From: Cellulomonas sp. HZM
GTDB taxonomy: Bacteria; Actinomycetota; Actinomycetes; Actinomycetales; Cellulomonadaceae
Direction: 5' to 3'
DNA: 64,000 nt
NCBI RefSeq assembly: GCF_000708885.1
Contig: NZ_JEOE01000010.1
Coordinates: 1-64,000 of the forward strand
Of this stretch, positions 38,601-53,800 are shown one piece after another. Under the pieces are notes generated by a model. That model made no database searches, was not told where the DNA came from, and worked only from the letters and a program-made list of their open reading frames with translations. A program made the translations under genes and the position numbers. Within the stretch, counting starts at the first letter, position 1. Each line of letters begins with the position of its first letter.

Positions 38601-38665
38601 TCAGCAGGTCACGAGTCGGGCAGACCGGCCGGCGCGGCACGGAGCCGTCGACAAGACCACGGCCG

Positions 38666-38986
38666 TCAGGAGCGGTGCAGCCCCGGGATCGCGCGCGCCG
38701 CGCGCTCACGGGCACGGTGCAGGCCCTCGCTGAGCTCCTCGACGTGCAGGTACGCGTCGCCGTCGTCGGCCGTGCTGCGCAGCATGTCGACGAGCGAGAC
38801 GTCCACCGGCTCGGCCTCGGCGGCCGCGACCGCAGCGGCGTCGGGATCCTTGCGGGCCGCCCAGCCGGCGCGGAACGCCTGCCACGGGCTCTCGTCGACG
38901 GCCCGCGGCGTCGACATGACGCTCGCGAGCAGCAGCACACCCGCCGCGACGAGCAGCGCGACCACGACCCCGACCAAGATGACCAC
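38666..38986 (-). CDS. Small membrane-anchored protein of unknown function
   Basis: I do not recognise a family. The 106-residue product begins with a transmembrane helix, VVILVGVVVALLVAAGVLLL, and continues with a soluble tail of about 75 residues ending GLHRARERAARAIPGLHRS. The tail is acidic in the middle (AEAEPVDVSLVDML). Small anchored proteins of this kind are often found between ftsY and smc in actinobacteria. The GTG at 38986 is supported by CAGACT 6 bases upstream; the frame is open to 39064, but the extra residues look non-coding. Confidence 0.65.
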   Translation of the reverse strand: MVILVGVVVALLVAAGVLLLASVMSTPRAVDESPWQAFRAGWAARKDPDAAAVAAAEAEPVDVSLVDMLRSTADDGDAYLHVEELSEGLHRARERAARAIPGLHRS

Positions 38987-38992
38987 GGCACC

Positions 38993-38998
38993 AGTCTG
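38993..38998 (-). promoter_or_regulatory. -10 hexamer for the small membrane protein gene
   Basis: CAGACT on the minus strand, 6 bases before the GTG at 38986. Confidence 0.45.
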
Positions 38999-39114
38999 TG
39001 CGCCGCACCGGCTGGTCCGCCCGGCGCACGCGCACCCGGACCCGGAACGCCACACAATCTCCACACGACGGTCGCCCGTCGGTCGTCGGGCCGCCCGAGC
39101 CGTGCGCCGCGCGC

Positions 39115-42100
39115 TCAGACCGCGACGTCCTCGCGCATCCGCTGGCTGATGACAGTGGTCACGCCGTCGCCGCGCATCGTGACGCCGTAGAGCGCGTCGG
39201 CGATCTCCATCGTGCGCTTCTGGTGCGTCACGACGATGAGCTGGGAGTCCTCCTGCAGCTCGCGGAAGATCTCGAGCAGGCGGCCGAGGTTGGCGTCGTC
39301 GAGCGCGGCCTCGACCTCGTCCATCACGTAGAACGGCGACGGCCGCGCCTTGAAGATCGCGACCAGCAGCGCGACGGCCGTGAGCGAGCGCTCGCCGCCC
39401 GACAGCAGCGAGAGCCGCTTGACCTTCTTGCCCGCGGGCCGCGCCTCGACCTCGATGCCCGTCGTGAGCATGTCGTCCGGGTCGGTGAGCACGAGGCGCC
39501 CCTCGCCGCCGGGGAACAGGCGCGGGAAGACCGTGTCGAACGCCGCGGCGGTGTCGCGGTAGGCCTCCGCGAACACCTGCTCGACCCGCTCGTCGATCTC
39601 CTTGACGATCTCGAGCAGGTCGGCGCGCGACTTCTTGAGGTCGGCGAGCTGCTCGGTGAGGAACTTGTGCCGCTCCTCGAGCGCCGCGAACTCCTCGAGC
39701 GCGAGCGGGTTGACGCGGCCGAGGAGAGAGAGCGCGCGCTCGGCGGCGCGCAGCCGCTTCTCCTGCTGCTCGCGCACGTAGGGCACGTGCGTGGGCGCCT
39801 CGGGATCGGGCTCCGTGCCGGGCGCGACGACGACCGGCACGTCCTGGTGCGGGCCGAACTCGTCGACGAGCACCGCGGGGTCGAGCCCCAGCTCCTCGAC
39901 CGAGCGGTCCTGCAGCGCCTCGATGCGCAACCGCTGCTGCGTGCGCGCGACCTCGTCACGGTGCGCGACGTCGGTCAGGCGGGACAGCTCGGCAGCCTTC
40001 TCGTCGACGCCGGCGCGCGTCGTCGCGATGAGCCGGTCGCGTTCGGCGCGCGCCGCCTCGGCGGCGTCCCGCTCGTCGGAGGCCCGACGCAGCGAGCGGT
40101 CGAGCGCGACGAGCGCGCGCTCCGCCCCGGCCTGCACCGCGCGTGCGACGGCCGCCTGGCGGGTCCGCGCCCGCTCGCGCTCGAGAGCCCGCTCGCGGGC
40201 GACGCGCTCGGCCTGCGCGGCACGCTCGAGCGACTCGGCCCGGCCGGCGAGCGCACGCGCACGCTCCTCCACCGTGCGCAGCGTCAGGCGCGCCTCGGTC
40301 TCGCGCTGGCGGGCTCCCGTGGCCGCCTCCGCCAGGCGGTCGCGGCGCAGCGCGCCCTCCGAGATCGACGCCTCGCTCTCGGCGGGCTCGACCTCGGCGG
40401 CGGCGAGCCGCTCGGTGAGCTCGGCGAGGTCCTCGGAGTCCTGCTCGAGCGTGCGCGAGGCGGCCTCGAGCGACGCCTCGACGCGCTCGGCCTCGGCACG
40501 CGCGGCGCGCGCGGTCGAGCCGAGGTGGCCCAGCTGCTCGGCGACCGCGGCGAGCGCGGCGTCCGACTCGTTGAGGCGCTCGAGCGTGGCCTCGTACGCG
40601 TCCTTGGCCTGGGCGAGACCCGTCGTCGCGGTCGCGAGCTCGAACCGCAGGCGCTCTCCTGCCGCCGTGGCCTGCGCGGCTCCCCCGCGCGCCTGGTCTA
40701 GCGCGGCCTGCAGGTGCAGCGCGCTCGGCGCGGTCGCGGAACCGCCCGACGCCCGGTGCCGGGACAGCACGTCACCCGTGCGGGTCGCGACGACGAGGTC
40801 GGGGTGCGCCGCGAGCACCGCACGAGCCTGCGCGAGGTCGTCGACCACGACGACGTCCGCGAGCAGCGCGTGCACGGCGGCCCGGACGTTCTCCGGGGCG
40901 CGCACCAGGTCGACGGCACGCTCGGCGCCCTCGACCCGCGGTGCGCTCTCCTGCGCCGGGCCGGCAGCGCCGCCGACGACGAGCGTCGCGCGGCCCGCGT
41001 CCTCGGTGCGCAGGTGCCGGATCGCGTCGACCGCGGCCTCGACGGAGTCGACCGCGACCGCGTCGGCCCATGCCCCGAGCGCTGCGACGACGGCCTCCTC
41101 GTCGCGCGCGTCGACGTCGAGCAGCGCGGCGAGCGAGCCGATCGTGCCGCCCAGGCCGTCGGCGGCGAGCAGCGCACCGGCACCGTCCTTGCGCGTCAGG
41201 CTGAGCTCGAGCGTCTCGGCGCGGGACTCGAGCGCCGCCCGCTCGCGATCGGCGGCCTGCAGCCGCTCGGTGAGGTCGGCGACGAGCGCCTCGGCCTGCT
41301 CGAGCGCGTCGGCGGCCGCCTCGTGCTCGGCGTCCAGGCCCTCCTCGCCCTGCTCGACGCCCGCGACCTGCGTCTCGAGCGCGGCGAACTGCGTCGTCGC
41401 CTCGCTCCCGCGTGCCTGCGCTGCCGCCAACGTCTCGCGCAGGCGCCCGATCTCGGCCTGCGTCGCCTCGACGCGGCTGCGCCGGGCAGCGACCTGGCCC
41501 GCAAGGCGCGCGACGCCCTCGCGCCGGTCCGCGGCACCACGCAGCGCGGTCGCGAGCTCCTTCTCCGCGGCCGCGGCGTCCTGCTCGGCGGTCGTGCGCG
41601 CGGTGACGGCCCCTTCGAGCCCGGCCCGTGCGACGTCCACCTCGGCTGCGAGCTCCGCCTCCGCGGTACGCACGCGCTCGGCCTGGGCGGCGAGGTCGTC
41701 GGGGTCCGCGCCGGTCGAGCGCTCGGGGCCGGCCGCCCCCAGCAGCCGCGCACGGTCGGCCGCGAGCGAGGACGTGCCTCGCAGGCGCTCGCGCAACGAC
41801 GAGAGGCGGTACCAGACCTCGCTCGCCTCGCTGAGCTGTGGCGCCGCCTCGGCGGCCTCGCGCTCGAGCGTCGCGAGGTGCGCGCGAGCCTGCGCCAGCG
41901 CCGCCTCGACCGCGGTGCGCTGAGCGGTCAGCGCGGTCTCGTCGGCGATCTCCTGCTCGAGCGTCGACGTGAGCTGCGCGAGGTCGTCGGCCAGCAGCCG
42001 GGCGCGCGCGTCGCGCAGGTCCGACTGGACCACGGCCGCCTTGCGCGCGACCTCCGCCTGGCGTCCGAGCGGCCCCAGCTGGCGGCGGATCTCGGAGGTC

Positions 42101-42681
42101 AGGTCGTTCAGACGCGTGAGGTTGGCCTGCATCGCGTCGAGCTTGCGCAGCGCCTTCTCCTTGCGCTTGCGGTGCTTCAGGACGCCCGCGGCCTCCTCGA
42201 TGAAGCCGCGGCGCTCCTCAGGCGTCGCGCGCAGCACGGCGTCGAGCTGCCCCTGCCCGACGATGACGTGCATCTCGCGGCCGAGGCCCGAGTCGGACAG
42301 CAGGTCCTGGATGTCGAGCAGCCGGCAGCCCTGGCCGTTGATGGCGTACTCGGACCCGCCGTTGCGGAACAGCGTGCGCGAGATCGTGACCTCGGTGTAC
42401 TCGATCGGCAGCGCACCGTCGGTGTTGTCGATCGTGAGCGCGACCTCGGCACGGCCGAGCGGCGGGCGGCCGGACGTGCCGGCGAAGATGACGTCCTCCA
42501 TCTTGCCGCCGCGCAGCGACTTGGCTCCCTGCTCGCCCATGACCCACGCGAGCGCGTCGACGACGTTGGACTTGCCCGAGCCGTTGGGCCCGACGACGCA
42601 GGTGACACCCGGCTCGAAGCTCAGCGTCGTCGCCGAGGCGAACGACTTGAACCCGCGCAGGGTGAGGGTCTTGAGGTGCAC
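39115..42681 (-). CDS. smc: Chromosome segregation ATPase SMC
   Basis: The 1188-residue protein has the SMC plan: Walker A GPNGSGKSN at 31-39, a long Ala/Arg/Glu-rich coiled coil, a hinge around 505-640 (GLGGTIGSLAALLDVD), the returning coiled coil, and a C-terminal head with LSLLSGGERSLTA and Walker B FYVMDEVEAALDD. With ScpA and ScpB it compacts and arranges chromosomes. The GTG at 42681 is preceded by TAGGCT at 6 bases, so a leaderless transcript is likely even though ndk lies just 24 bases upstream on the same strand. Confidence 0.97.
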   Translation of the reverse strand: MHLKTLTLRGFKSFASATTLSFEPGVTCVVGPNGSGKSNVVDALAWVMGEQGAKSLRGGKMEDVIFAGTSGRPPLGRAEVALTIDNTDGALPIEYTEVTISRTLFRNGGSEYAINGQGCRLLDIQDLLSDSGLGREMHVIVGQGQLDAVLRATPEERRGFIEEAAGVLKHRKRKEKALRKLDAMQANLTRLNDLTSEIRRQLGPLGRQAEVARKAAVVQSDLRDARARLLADDLAQLTSTLEQEIADETALTAQRTAVEAALAQARAHLATLEREAAEAAPQLSEASEVWYRLSSLRERLRGTSSLAADRARLLGAAGPERSTGADPDDLAAQAERVRTAEAELAAEVDVARAGLEGAVTARTTAEQDAAAAEKELATALRGAADRREGVARLAGQVAARRSRVEATQAEIGRLRETLAAAQARGSEATTQFAALETQVAGVEQGEEGLDAEHEAAADALEQAEALVADLTERLQAADRERAALESRAETLELSLTRKDGAGALLAADGLGGTIGSLAALLDVDARDEEAVVAALGAWADAVAVDSVEAAVDAIRHLRTEDAGRATLVVGGAAGPAQESAPRVEGAERAVDLVRAPENVRAAVHALLADVVVVDDLAQARAVLAAHPDLVVATRTGDVLSRHRASGGSATAPSALHLQAALDQARGGAAQATAAGERLRFELATATTGLAQAKDAYEATLERLNESDAALAAVAEQLGHLGSTARAARAEAERVEASLEAASRTLEQDSEDLAELTERLAAAEVEPAESEASISEGALRRDRLAEAATGARQRETEARLTLRTVEERARALAGRAESLERAAQAERVARERALERERARTRQAAVARAVQAGAERALVALDRSLRRASDERDAAEAARAERDRLIATTRAGVDEKAAELSRLTDVAHRDEVARTQQRLRIEALQDRSVEELGLDPAVLVDEFGPHQDVPVVVAPGTEPDPEAPTHVPYVREQQEKRLRAAERALSLLGRVNPLALEEFAALEERHKFLTEQLADLKKSRADLLEIVKEIDERVEQVFAEAYRDTAAAFDTVFPRLFPGGEGRLVLTDPDDMLTTGIEVEARPAGKKVKRLSLLSGGERSLTAVALLVAIFKARPSPFYVMDEVEAALDDANLGRLLEIFRELQEDSQLIVVTHQKRTMEIADALYGVTMRGDGVTTVISQRMREDVAV

Positions 42682-42687
42682 GGGGGC

Positions 42688-42693
42688 AGCCTA
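42688..42693 (-). promoter_or_regulatory. -10 hexamer for leaderless smc
   Basis: TAGGCT on the minus strand ends 6 bases before the smc GTG, within the 24-base ndk-smc gap. No ribosome binding site is present. Confidence 0.5.
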
Positions 42694-42705
42694 GGACCTA
42701 GTTCG

Positions 42706-43143
42706 TCACAGGCCGGGGAACCAGAGCCCGATCTCGCGGGCCGCCGACTCGGGCGAGTCCGAGCCGTGCACGAGGTTCTGGATGACCTTGAGTCCCCAGT
42801 CGCGTGCGAGGTCGCCGCGGATCGTGCCCGGTGCGGCCACCGTCGGGTCGGTCGCGCCCGCGAGCGAGCGGAAGCCCTCGATCGCGCGCTGGCCCTCGAC
42901 GACGGCGGCGACGACGGGGCCCGAGCCCATGAACTCGATCAGCGGGGCGAGGAACGGCTTGCCCGCGTGCTCCTCGTAGTGCTCGGCGAGCCGCTCGTCG
43001 GACGCCTGGCGCAGCTCGAGCGCGACGAGCGTGTAGCCCTTGGCCTCGATCCGGCGCACGATCTCGCCGACGAGGCCGCGGCGCACGCCGTCGGGCTTGA
43101 CCAGGACGAGGGTGCGCTGCGGTGCGGGTGCGTCGGTGCTCAT
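42706..43143 (-). CDS. ndk: Nucleoside diphosphate kinase
   Basis: The 145-residue enzyme balances nucleoside triphosphate pools. It has [40 protein letters not shown], and the active-site His in [16 protein letters not shown]. The ATG at 43143 is preceded by TAGGGT at 7 bases with no ribosome binding site, the leaderless pattern. It lies between DUF4233 and smc. Confidence 0.97.
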   Translation of the reverse strand: MSTDAPAPQRTLVLVKPDGVRRGLVGEIVRRIEAKGYTLVALELRQASDERLAEHYEEHAGKPFLAPLIEFMGSGPVVAAVVEGQRAIEGFRSLAGATDPTVAAPGTIRGDLARDWGLKVIQNLVHGSDSPESAAREIGLWFPGL

Positions 43144-43150
43144 GGCGAAG

Positions 43151-43156
43151 ACCCTA
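43151..43156 (-). promoter_or_regulatory. -10 hexamer for leaderless ndk
   Basis: TAGGGT on the minus strand, 7 bases before the ndk ATG. Confidence 0.5.
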
Positions 43157-43206
43157 ACGGCCCGTGCACGGTCTCCGGGACGGCCGCCGTGCTCGCCGGG
43201 TCGCGG

Positions 43207-46060
<2,854 letters not shown>

Positions 46061-46066
46061 CCGAGA

Positions 46067-46092
46067 ACATTACATCCACTGCAACTTTGCAG
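46067..46092 (-). promoter_or_regulatory. tetR promoter and candidate operator
   Basis: TAATGT (46072-46067) lies 6 bases before the GTG. Just upstream, CTGCAA-CT-TTGCAG (46079-46092) is a perfect inverted repeat in the spacer region, and a related TGCATATTTGC follows. The block is the most AT-rich in this part of the window. Confidence 0.5.
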
Positions 46093-46157
46093 ACGATGCA
46101 TATTTGCGTGTCGTGCCTCACACCCCGCCGTCACCGACGGCGCCGCCGCACGACGCG

Positions 46158-46976
46158 TCAGAGCTCCCCGAACCCCCGCTCGACCTCGGCCACGAACGCC
46201 GCGACCGCGCGCTGCGCCTCCGGACCGCGCCCCTCGACGTGCAGCTCGGTCCCCTGCGTCGCACCCAGCTTCATGAGCGCGAGCACGCTCGCGGCGTTCA
46301 CGCCGTTGACGGTGACCTTCGCGTCGTAGCCCGCGAGCATGCGCGACATCTGGGCCGCGGGGCGCGCGTGCAGGCCCATCGGGTTGAGCAGCGTCCGCGT
46401 CGCGCGCACCACGCCGTCGGCGTCGACGCCGTCGACGATCGCGCCCGCCGACGCCGCACCGTCCGGCGCGGCACCGCCGTCGCCACCGAAGCCCGCACCG
46501 TCGGAGCCTGCACCGCCCGAACCGGCACCGTCGTCGAGCGTGTACATGCCGCCCGCCGAGTGCGCGGCCGCGAGCACCGCCTCGAGGTCGGCCCCGCCGT
46601 GCGCGGTGACGGCCGCGGCCACGGCACCCTCGACGAACGGCGCGTCGGCGATGCGAGCCCGCGCCGCGACGTCGTCGTCGACTGCGTCCAGCACGGACTC
46701 CGCCGTCATCGCCGCGGAGCCGAGGTCGACGACCAGCACCACGCCACGACCGCCCTCGGCCGCGGTCGTGACGGCCTGCTCGACGCCGTCGAAGTCCGTG
46801 CCGAGCCGACCGTCGGCGGTGCCGCCGACCCCGATCATCAGGACGCCGGGAGCCATCTGCGCCGCGAGCTCGACCGCACCGGCGGCCAGGGCACGCGAGT
46901 GGGAGACGAGCACGAGCGCGACGCGGGCGGCGTCGCCCTGGCCGCCCGCGACGACCGGGCCGGTCGCGGCGCTCAC
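46158..46976 (-). CDS. dhaM: DhaM, PTS-type phosphotransfer subunit: EIIA-HPr fusion
   Basis: The 272-residue protein joins two phosphocarrier domains. Residues about 18-142 form a mannose-type EIIA with the active His26 in LVLVSHSRALA. A Gly/Ala/Asp-rich linker follows (about 143-182). Residues 183-272 form an HPr domain with its phospho-His203 in NPMGLHARPAAQM and the regulatory-type Ser in NAASVLALMKLGA. DhaM passes phosphate from the PTS to ADP on DhaL. The EI domain of E. coli DhaM is absent. The GTG start overlaps the dhaL stop by 4 bases. Confidence 0.9.
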   Translation of the reverse strand: MSAATGPVVAGGQGDAARVALVLVSHSRALAAGAVELAAQMAPGVLMIGVGGTADGRLGTDFDGVEQAVTTAAEGGRGVVLVVDLGSAAMTAESVLDAVDDDVAARARIADAPFVEGAVAAAVTAHGGADLEAVLAAAHSAGGMYTLDDGAGSGGAGSDGAGFGGDGGAAPDGAASAGAIVDGVDADGVVRATRTLLNPMGLHARPAAQMSRMLAGYDAKVTVNGVNAASVLALMKLGATQGTELHVEGRGPEAQRAVAAFVAEVERGFGEL

Positions 46977-47605
46977 GACGCCGCTGCCGCGGCCTGCTCG
47001 AGCAGCAGCTGCGTCGAGCGCGAACCCGGGTCGAGGTGGCCCTGCGAGCGCTCGCCCAGGTAGCTCGCGCGGCCCTTCGTCGCGACGAGCGGGACCGTCG
47101 ACTCGGCACCCGAGGCCGCCGCCGTGGCCGCCGCCGCGAGCACCTGCGCGGGCGACGCCCCGCCGGACGCCGCGGCCGCGGCCGCCTCGGCGGCGGGGGT
47201 CCATGCGTCGACCATCGTCTTCTCCCCCACGCCGGCCTTGCCGCGCGCGACGATGCCCTCCAGCGCGGCCTCGATCATCGCGACGACGCCGGCGCTGTCG
47301 AGCTCGGCGACGCCCGTCGCCTTCGCGGCCCGCAGGTACGCGGTGCCGTAGAGCGGGCCGGCGGCGCCTCCGACGGTCGACATGAGCGTCGTCGCGACGA
47401 GCTTGAGGACGTCGCCGACCGTCGCCGGCGGCTCGTCGAGCGCGTCGAGCTTGACCACCACGGCGCGGAAGCCGCGGTCGAGGTTCTCGCCGTGGTCACC
47501 GTCCCCGATCTGCCGGTCCAGCTCGACGAGCTCGTCGCGGTGCTCCGCGACGACCTCGGCGCTGCGCCGCACCCAGTCCAGCGCCCACGCCACGTCCACG
47601 CTCAT
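46973..47605 (-). CDS. dhaL: Dihydroxyacetone kinase ADP-binding subunit DhaL
   Basis: The 210-residue protein has the DhaL metal/ADP site: Asp30, Asp35 and Asp37 in LDRQIGDGDHGENLDRG, and GGAAGPLYGTAYLRAA and ASYLGERSQGHLDPGS further on. DhaL holds ADP as a fixed cofactor and transfers its phosphate to dihydroxyacetone bound on DhaK. It lies 78 bases after dhaK and overlaps dhaM by 4 bases. Confidence 0.95.
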   Translation of the reverse strand: MSVDVAWALDWVRRSAEVVAEHRDELVELDRQIGDGDHGENLDRGFRAVVVKLDALDEPPATVGDVLKLVATTLMSTVGGAAGPLYGTAYLRAAKATGVAELDSAGVVAMIEAALEGIVARGKAGVGEKTMVDAWTPAAEAAAAAASGGASPAQVLAAAATAAASGAESTVPLVATKGRASYLGERSQGHLDPGSRSTQLLLEQAAAAAS

Positions 47606-47683
47606 GCAAGGTTCCCTTCGCCACGCCGTCCGATGGTGCCCCGCTGCCAGCCCGTCCCGACCTGCTCCGCGCGCTCCCGGTCG

Positions 47684-48679
47684 TCACCACCGCAGCGCGG
47701 TGGTGTGCACGGGCGCGTCCCACAGCTCGGTGAGCTCGTCGTCCAGCCTCAGCACCGTCACCGAGCAGCCCTGCATCTCGAGCGACGTGACGTAGTTGCC
47801 GACGAGCGAACGGGTCACGTTCACGCCGCGCTCCTCGAGCAGCGCGCGGGCCCGACGATAGACGACGTACAGCTCGCTCGCAGGAGTGCCCCCCATGCCG
47901 TTGACGAACAGGAGCACGTCTTCGCCGCCGGAGAGCCCCAGGTCGTCGGCCACGGGCGTGAGCAGCATCTCCGTGATGTCGTCGGCGCTCGCGAGCGGGA
48001 TGCGGCGACGGCCGGGCTCGCCGTGGATCCCGATCCCGATCTCGATCTCGTCCTCGGGCAGGTCGAAGCTGGGCTTGCCCGCGTGCGGGACGGTGCACGC
48101 CGTGAGGGCGACACCCATCGAGCGCACGTTGGCGTTGGTGCGCTCCGCCACCGCGACCACGGCGTCCAGGTCGTCGCCGCGCTCGGCCGCGGCCCCGGCG
48201 ATCTTCTCGACGCACACGGTGCCTGCGACGCCGCGACGACCTGCGGTGTACAACGAGTCCTCGACCGCGACGTCGTCGTTCGTCACGACCGTGCGGACCG
48301 TGACCCCCTCGGCGTCCGCGAGCTCGGCGGCGGTCTCGAAGTTCAGCACGTCGCCCGTGTAGTTCTTGACGATCGCGAGCACGCCCTTGCCGCCGTCGGC
48401 GGCCTGGAGCGCGGGTGCGATCTGGTCGGGCGTCGGAGACGTGAAGACCGCGCCCGGGACGGCCGCGTCGAGCATGCCGGCGCCCACGAAGCCGGCGTGC
48501 AACGGCTCGTGCCCGCTGCCGCCGCCGGAGACGAGCCCCACCTTGCCCGGCACGGCCCCGCCCGCGCGCGTGACGAAGTCGGGGTCCAGGTGCACCTCGA
48601 CGACGTCCGGGTGCGCGGCGCCGAACCCTTGCAGGGACTCGGTGACGACGGTGCGCGGGTCGTTGATCAGCTTCTTCAC
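47684..48679 (-). CDS. dhaK: Dihydroxyacetone kinase substrate-binding subunit DhaK
   Basis: The 331-residue protein binds dihydroxyacetone covalently through a His; the matching residue is His219 in GIGIHGEPG, with GGGSGHEPLHAGFVG and the catalytic Asp110 in NYTGDVLNF also present. It begins KKLINDPRTVV, matching E. coli DhaK. I prefer the GTG at 48679, which has GGAGGG 9 bases upstream, over an ATG at 48688 that overlaps that site. It is the first gene of dhaK-dhaL-dhaM. No glycerol dehydrogenase or DhaR-type regulator is next to it. Confidence 0.94.
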   Translation of the reverse strand: MKKLINDPRTVVTESLQGFGAAHPDVVEVHLDPDFVTRAGGAVPGKVGLVSGGGSGHEPLHAGFVGAGMLDAAVPGAVFTSPTPDQIAPALQAADGGKGVLAIVKNYTGDVLNFETAAELADAEGVTVRTVVTNDDVAVEDSLYTAGRRGVAGTVCVEKIAGAAAERGDDLDAVVAVAERTNANVRSMGVALTACTVPHAGKPSFDLPEDEIEIGIGIHGEPGRRRIPLASADDITEMLLTPVADDLGLSGGEDVLLFVNGMGGTPASELYVVYRRARALLEERGVNVTRSLVGNYVTSLEMQGCSVTVLRLDDELTELWDAPVHTTALRW

Positions 48680-48751
48680 GTCGACCATCCCTCCGGCGGG
48701 CTCCGTCACCCGCCTACGGTGCGTCCTCGGTCCCCCAGCTCCTCCACCCAA

Positions 48752-48771
48752 ACGCCCCGCTCACGGGGCGT
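48752..48771 (-). terminator. Terminator of the ileS-folC transcript
   Basis: ACGCCCCG-loop-CGGGGCGT forms an 8-bp stem with a CTCA/TGAG loop, followed on the minus strand by TTTGGG. It lies about 80 bases past the folC stop and upstream of dhaK. Confidence 0.75.
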
Positions 48772-48783
48772 CAAGGCGAGCGC

Positions 48784-48809
48784 GTGCAGACCGGTTGCAC
48801 ATTCGTGCA
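48784..48809. promoter_or_regulatory. Three GTGCA/TGCAC half-sites between folC and dhaK
   Basis: GTGCA (48784-48788), TGCAC (48796-48800) and GTGCA (48805-48809) make two overlapping inverted repeats with 7- and 4-base spacers. They lie upstream of dhaK and could be an operator, though they precede the folC terminator. Confidence 0.35.
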
Positions 48810-48853
48810 GGAAGTAGTCGGCACGCCTCTCCACCGTGGCACCACGGGTCGTC

Positions 48854-50250
48854 TCAGGCGCGACCGAGCAGGACCCGCGCCTCCGCCACCAGGACGATCG
48901 AGCCGGTCACGAGGACCGCCGCACCGCGCTCGACCTCGCTCTCCGCGAGCCCGGCGGCCAGGTCCACCGCGTCGTCGAGGCGCTCCGCGACGTGCACCCG
49001 GTCCTCGCCGAACACGTCGACCGCGATCTCGGCCAGCTCGTCCGCCGGCAGCGCACGCGCGGACGACGCAGCGGTCACGACGACCTCCGCGAGCACCGGC
49101 TCGAGCACCGACAGGATCCCCTCGGGGTCCTTGTCCGTCATGACCCCGACCACGCCGACGACACGCTGGAACGCGAACGCCTCGTCGAGCGACCCGACGA
49201 GCGCCTCGACGCCGGCCGGGTTGTGCGCCCCGTCGACGATCACGGTCGGGCTCGTCCGGACGATCTCGAGCCGCCCGGGCGAGTCGACGTCGGCGAACGC
49301 GGCCTCGACCACACCGCCGTCGAGCGCAGCGCCGCCCGTGAGGAGCGCCTCGACCGCGGTCAGCGCGAGCAGTGCGTTGTGCGCCTGGAACTGGCCGTGC
49401 AGCGGGAGGAACACGTCCGTGTAGACGCCGCCCAGCCCGCGCAGCGTGAGGAGCTGACCGCCGACCGCGACCGCACGGTCCACGACCGCGACATCGACGT
49501 CCTCACGCACGACGCGCGCGCGCCGCTCCGCGGCGGCCGCGAGCACGACGCCCTCGACGTCCTCCTCCTGGTGCGCCAGGACGAGCGTCGCGCCCTCCTT
49601 GACGATGCCCGACTTGTTCTCGGCGATCTCGAGCAGCGAGTCGCCCAGGTAGCGCTCGTGGTCCATCGCGATCGGCGTGATCACCGCGACGTCGCCGTCC
49701 GCGACGTTCGTCGAGTCCCACGTGCCGCCCAGGCCGACCTCGATCACGGCCACGTCGACCGGCGCGTCCGCGAACGCCGCGAACGCCATCACGGTGAACA
49801 CCTCGAAGAAGGACAGCCGCGGCCCGCCCGCCGCCTGCGACTCGGCGTCGACCATGTGCACGTACGGCGCGACGTCCTGCCAGACCTCGACGAACCGCTC
49901 GTCGCTGATCGGCTCCCCGTCGACCGCGATGCGCTCGGTGACGCGCGTCAGGTGCGGGCTCGTGAACCGGCCCGTGCGCAGCCCGTGCTCGCGCAGCAGC
50001 CGCTCGACCATGCGGCTCGTCGACGTCTTGCCGTTCGTGCCCGTGAGGTGCACGACGCGGTAGGCCTTCTGCGGGTCGCCCAGCAGCTCGCACACGCGGC
50101 GCACGCGGTCGAGCGTCGGGTCGATGTCGTGCTCGGGTGCGCGGGCCAGTATCCCCGCGTAGACCTCGTCGGCCGCCTCGCGCGCGGCACGCTCCGCCTC
50201 GCGGCGCACGTGCTCGCGCCCGCTCGAGTGCCCGCCGTGCTCGTTCCCGC

Positions 50251-50254
<4 letters not shown>
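48854..50254 (-). CDS. folC: Folylpolyglutamate synthase/dihydrofolate synthase FolC
   Basis: The 466-residue Mur-ligase-fold enzyme adds glutamate to dihydropteroate and folates. The P-loop TGTNGKTST is at 71-79, the omega/metal region [13 protein letters not shown] follows, with [31 protein letters not shown] and [12 protein letters not shown]. An Arg/Glu-rich N-terminal extension of about 30 residues is not conserved. The GTG overlaps the ileS stop by 4 bases. The usual next genes, DUF4233 and ndk, are displaced by the MFS-tetR-dha block. Confidence 0.95.
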
Positions 50255-53526
<3,272 letters not shown>

Positions 53527-53586
53527 GGTGGGTCTCCTGGAGGTCGAGATCGGTCGCGTGCGGCTGCGAGGACGATCACCCCGTCG

Positions 53587-53761
53587 CCGGGGCCACCGCG
53601 GTACCACCTCGCTTGCCGGCTCCCCCGCGCCCGGTCCCCCGGGTCGCGCGGTCGTCGACCACTCGTGACGGCTGTGACGGGCCTGCCCGTCCGGTTCTAC
53701 TGGGGCCGCGGACGGCCTGTTCTTCCGGAGGCTCGCCGGTGATGGCCGGGTCGACGCCTGT
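53587..53761 (-). promoter_or_regulatory. Translational T-box riboswitch of ileS (specifier ATC)
   Basis: On the minus strand GAGGTGGTACCGCGG (53610-53596) is the T-box sequence that pairs with the free CCA end of uncharged tRNA. Upstream, Stem I contains the specifier ATC (53743-53741, Ile) in CCATCACCGGCGAG and the conserved AGTAGAACCGGACGGG (53701-53686). The AGGAG before ileS lies in ACCTCCAGGAG, where it can be masked, and no terminator is present, so control should act on translation. A -10 TACCCT is at 53773-53768. Confidence 0.93.
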
Positions 53762-53800
53762 GCGACCAGGGTAGCCGACCCGGTGCGCGAGGATGCATGC

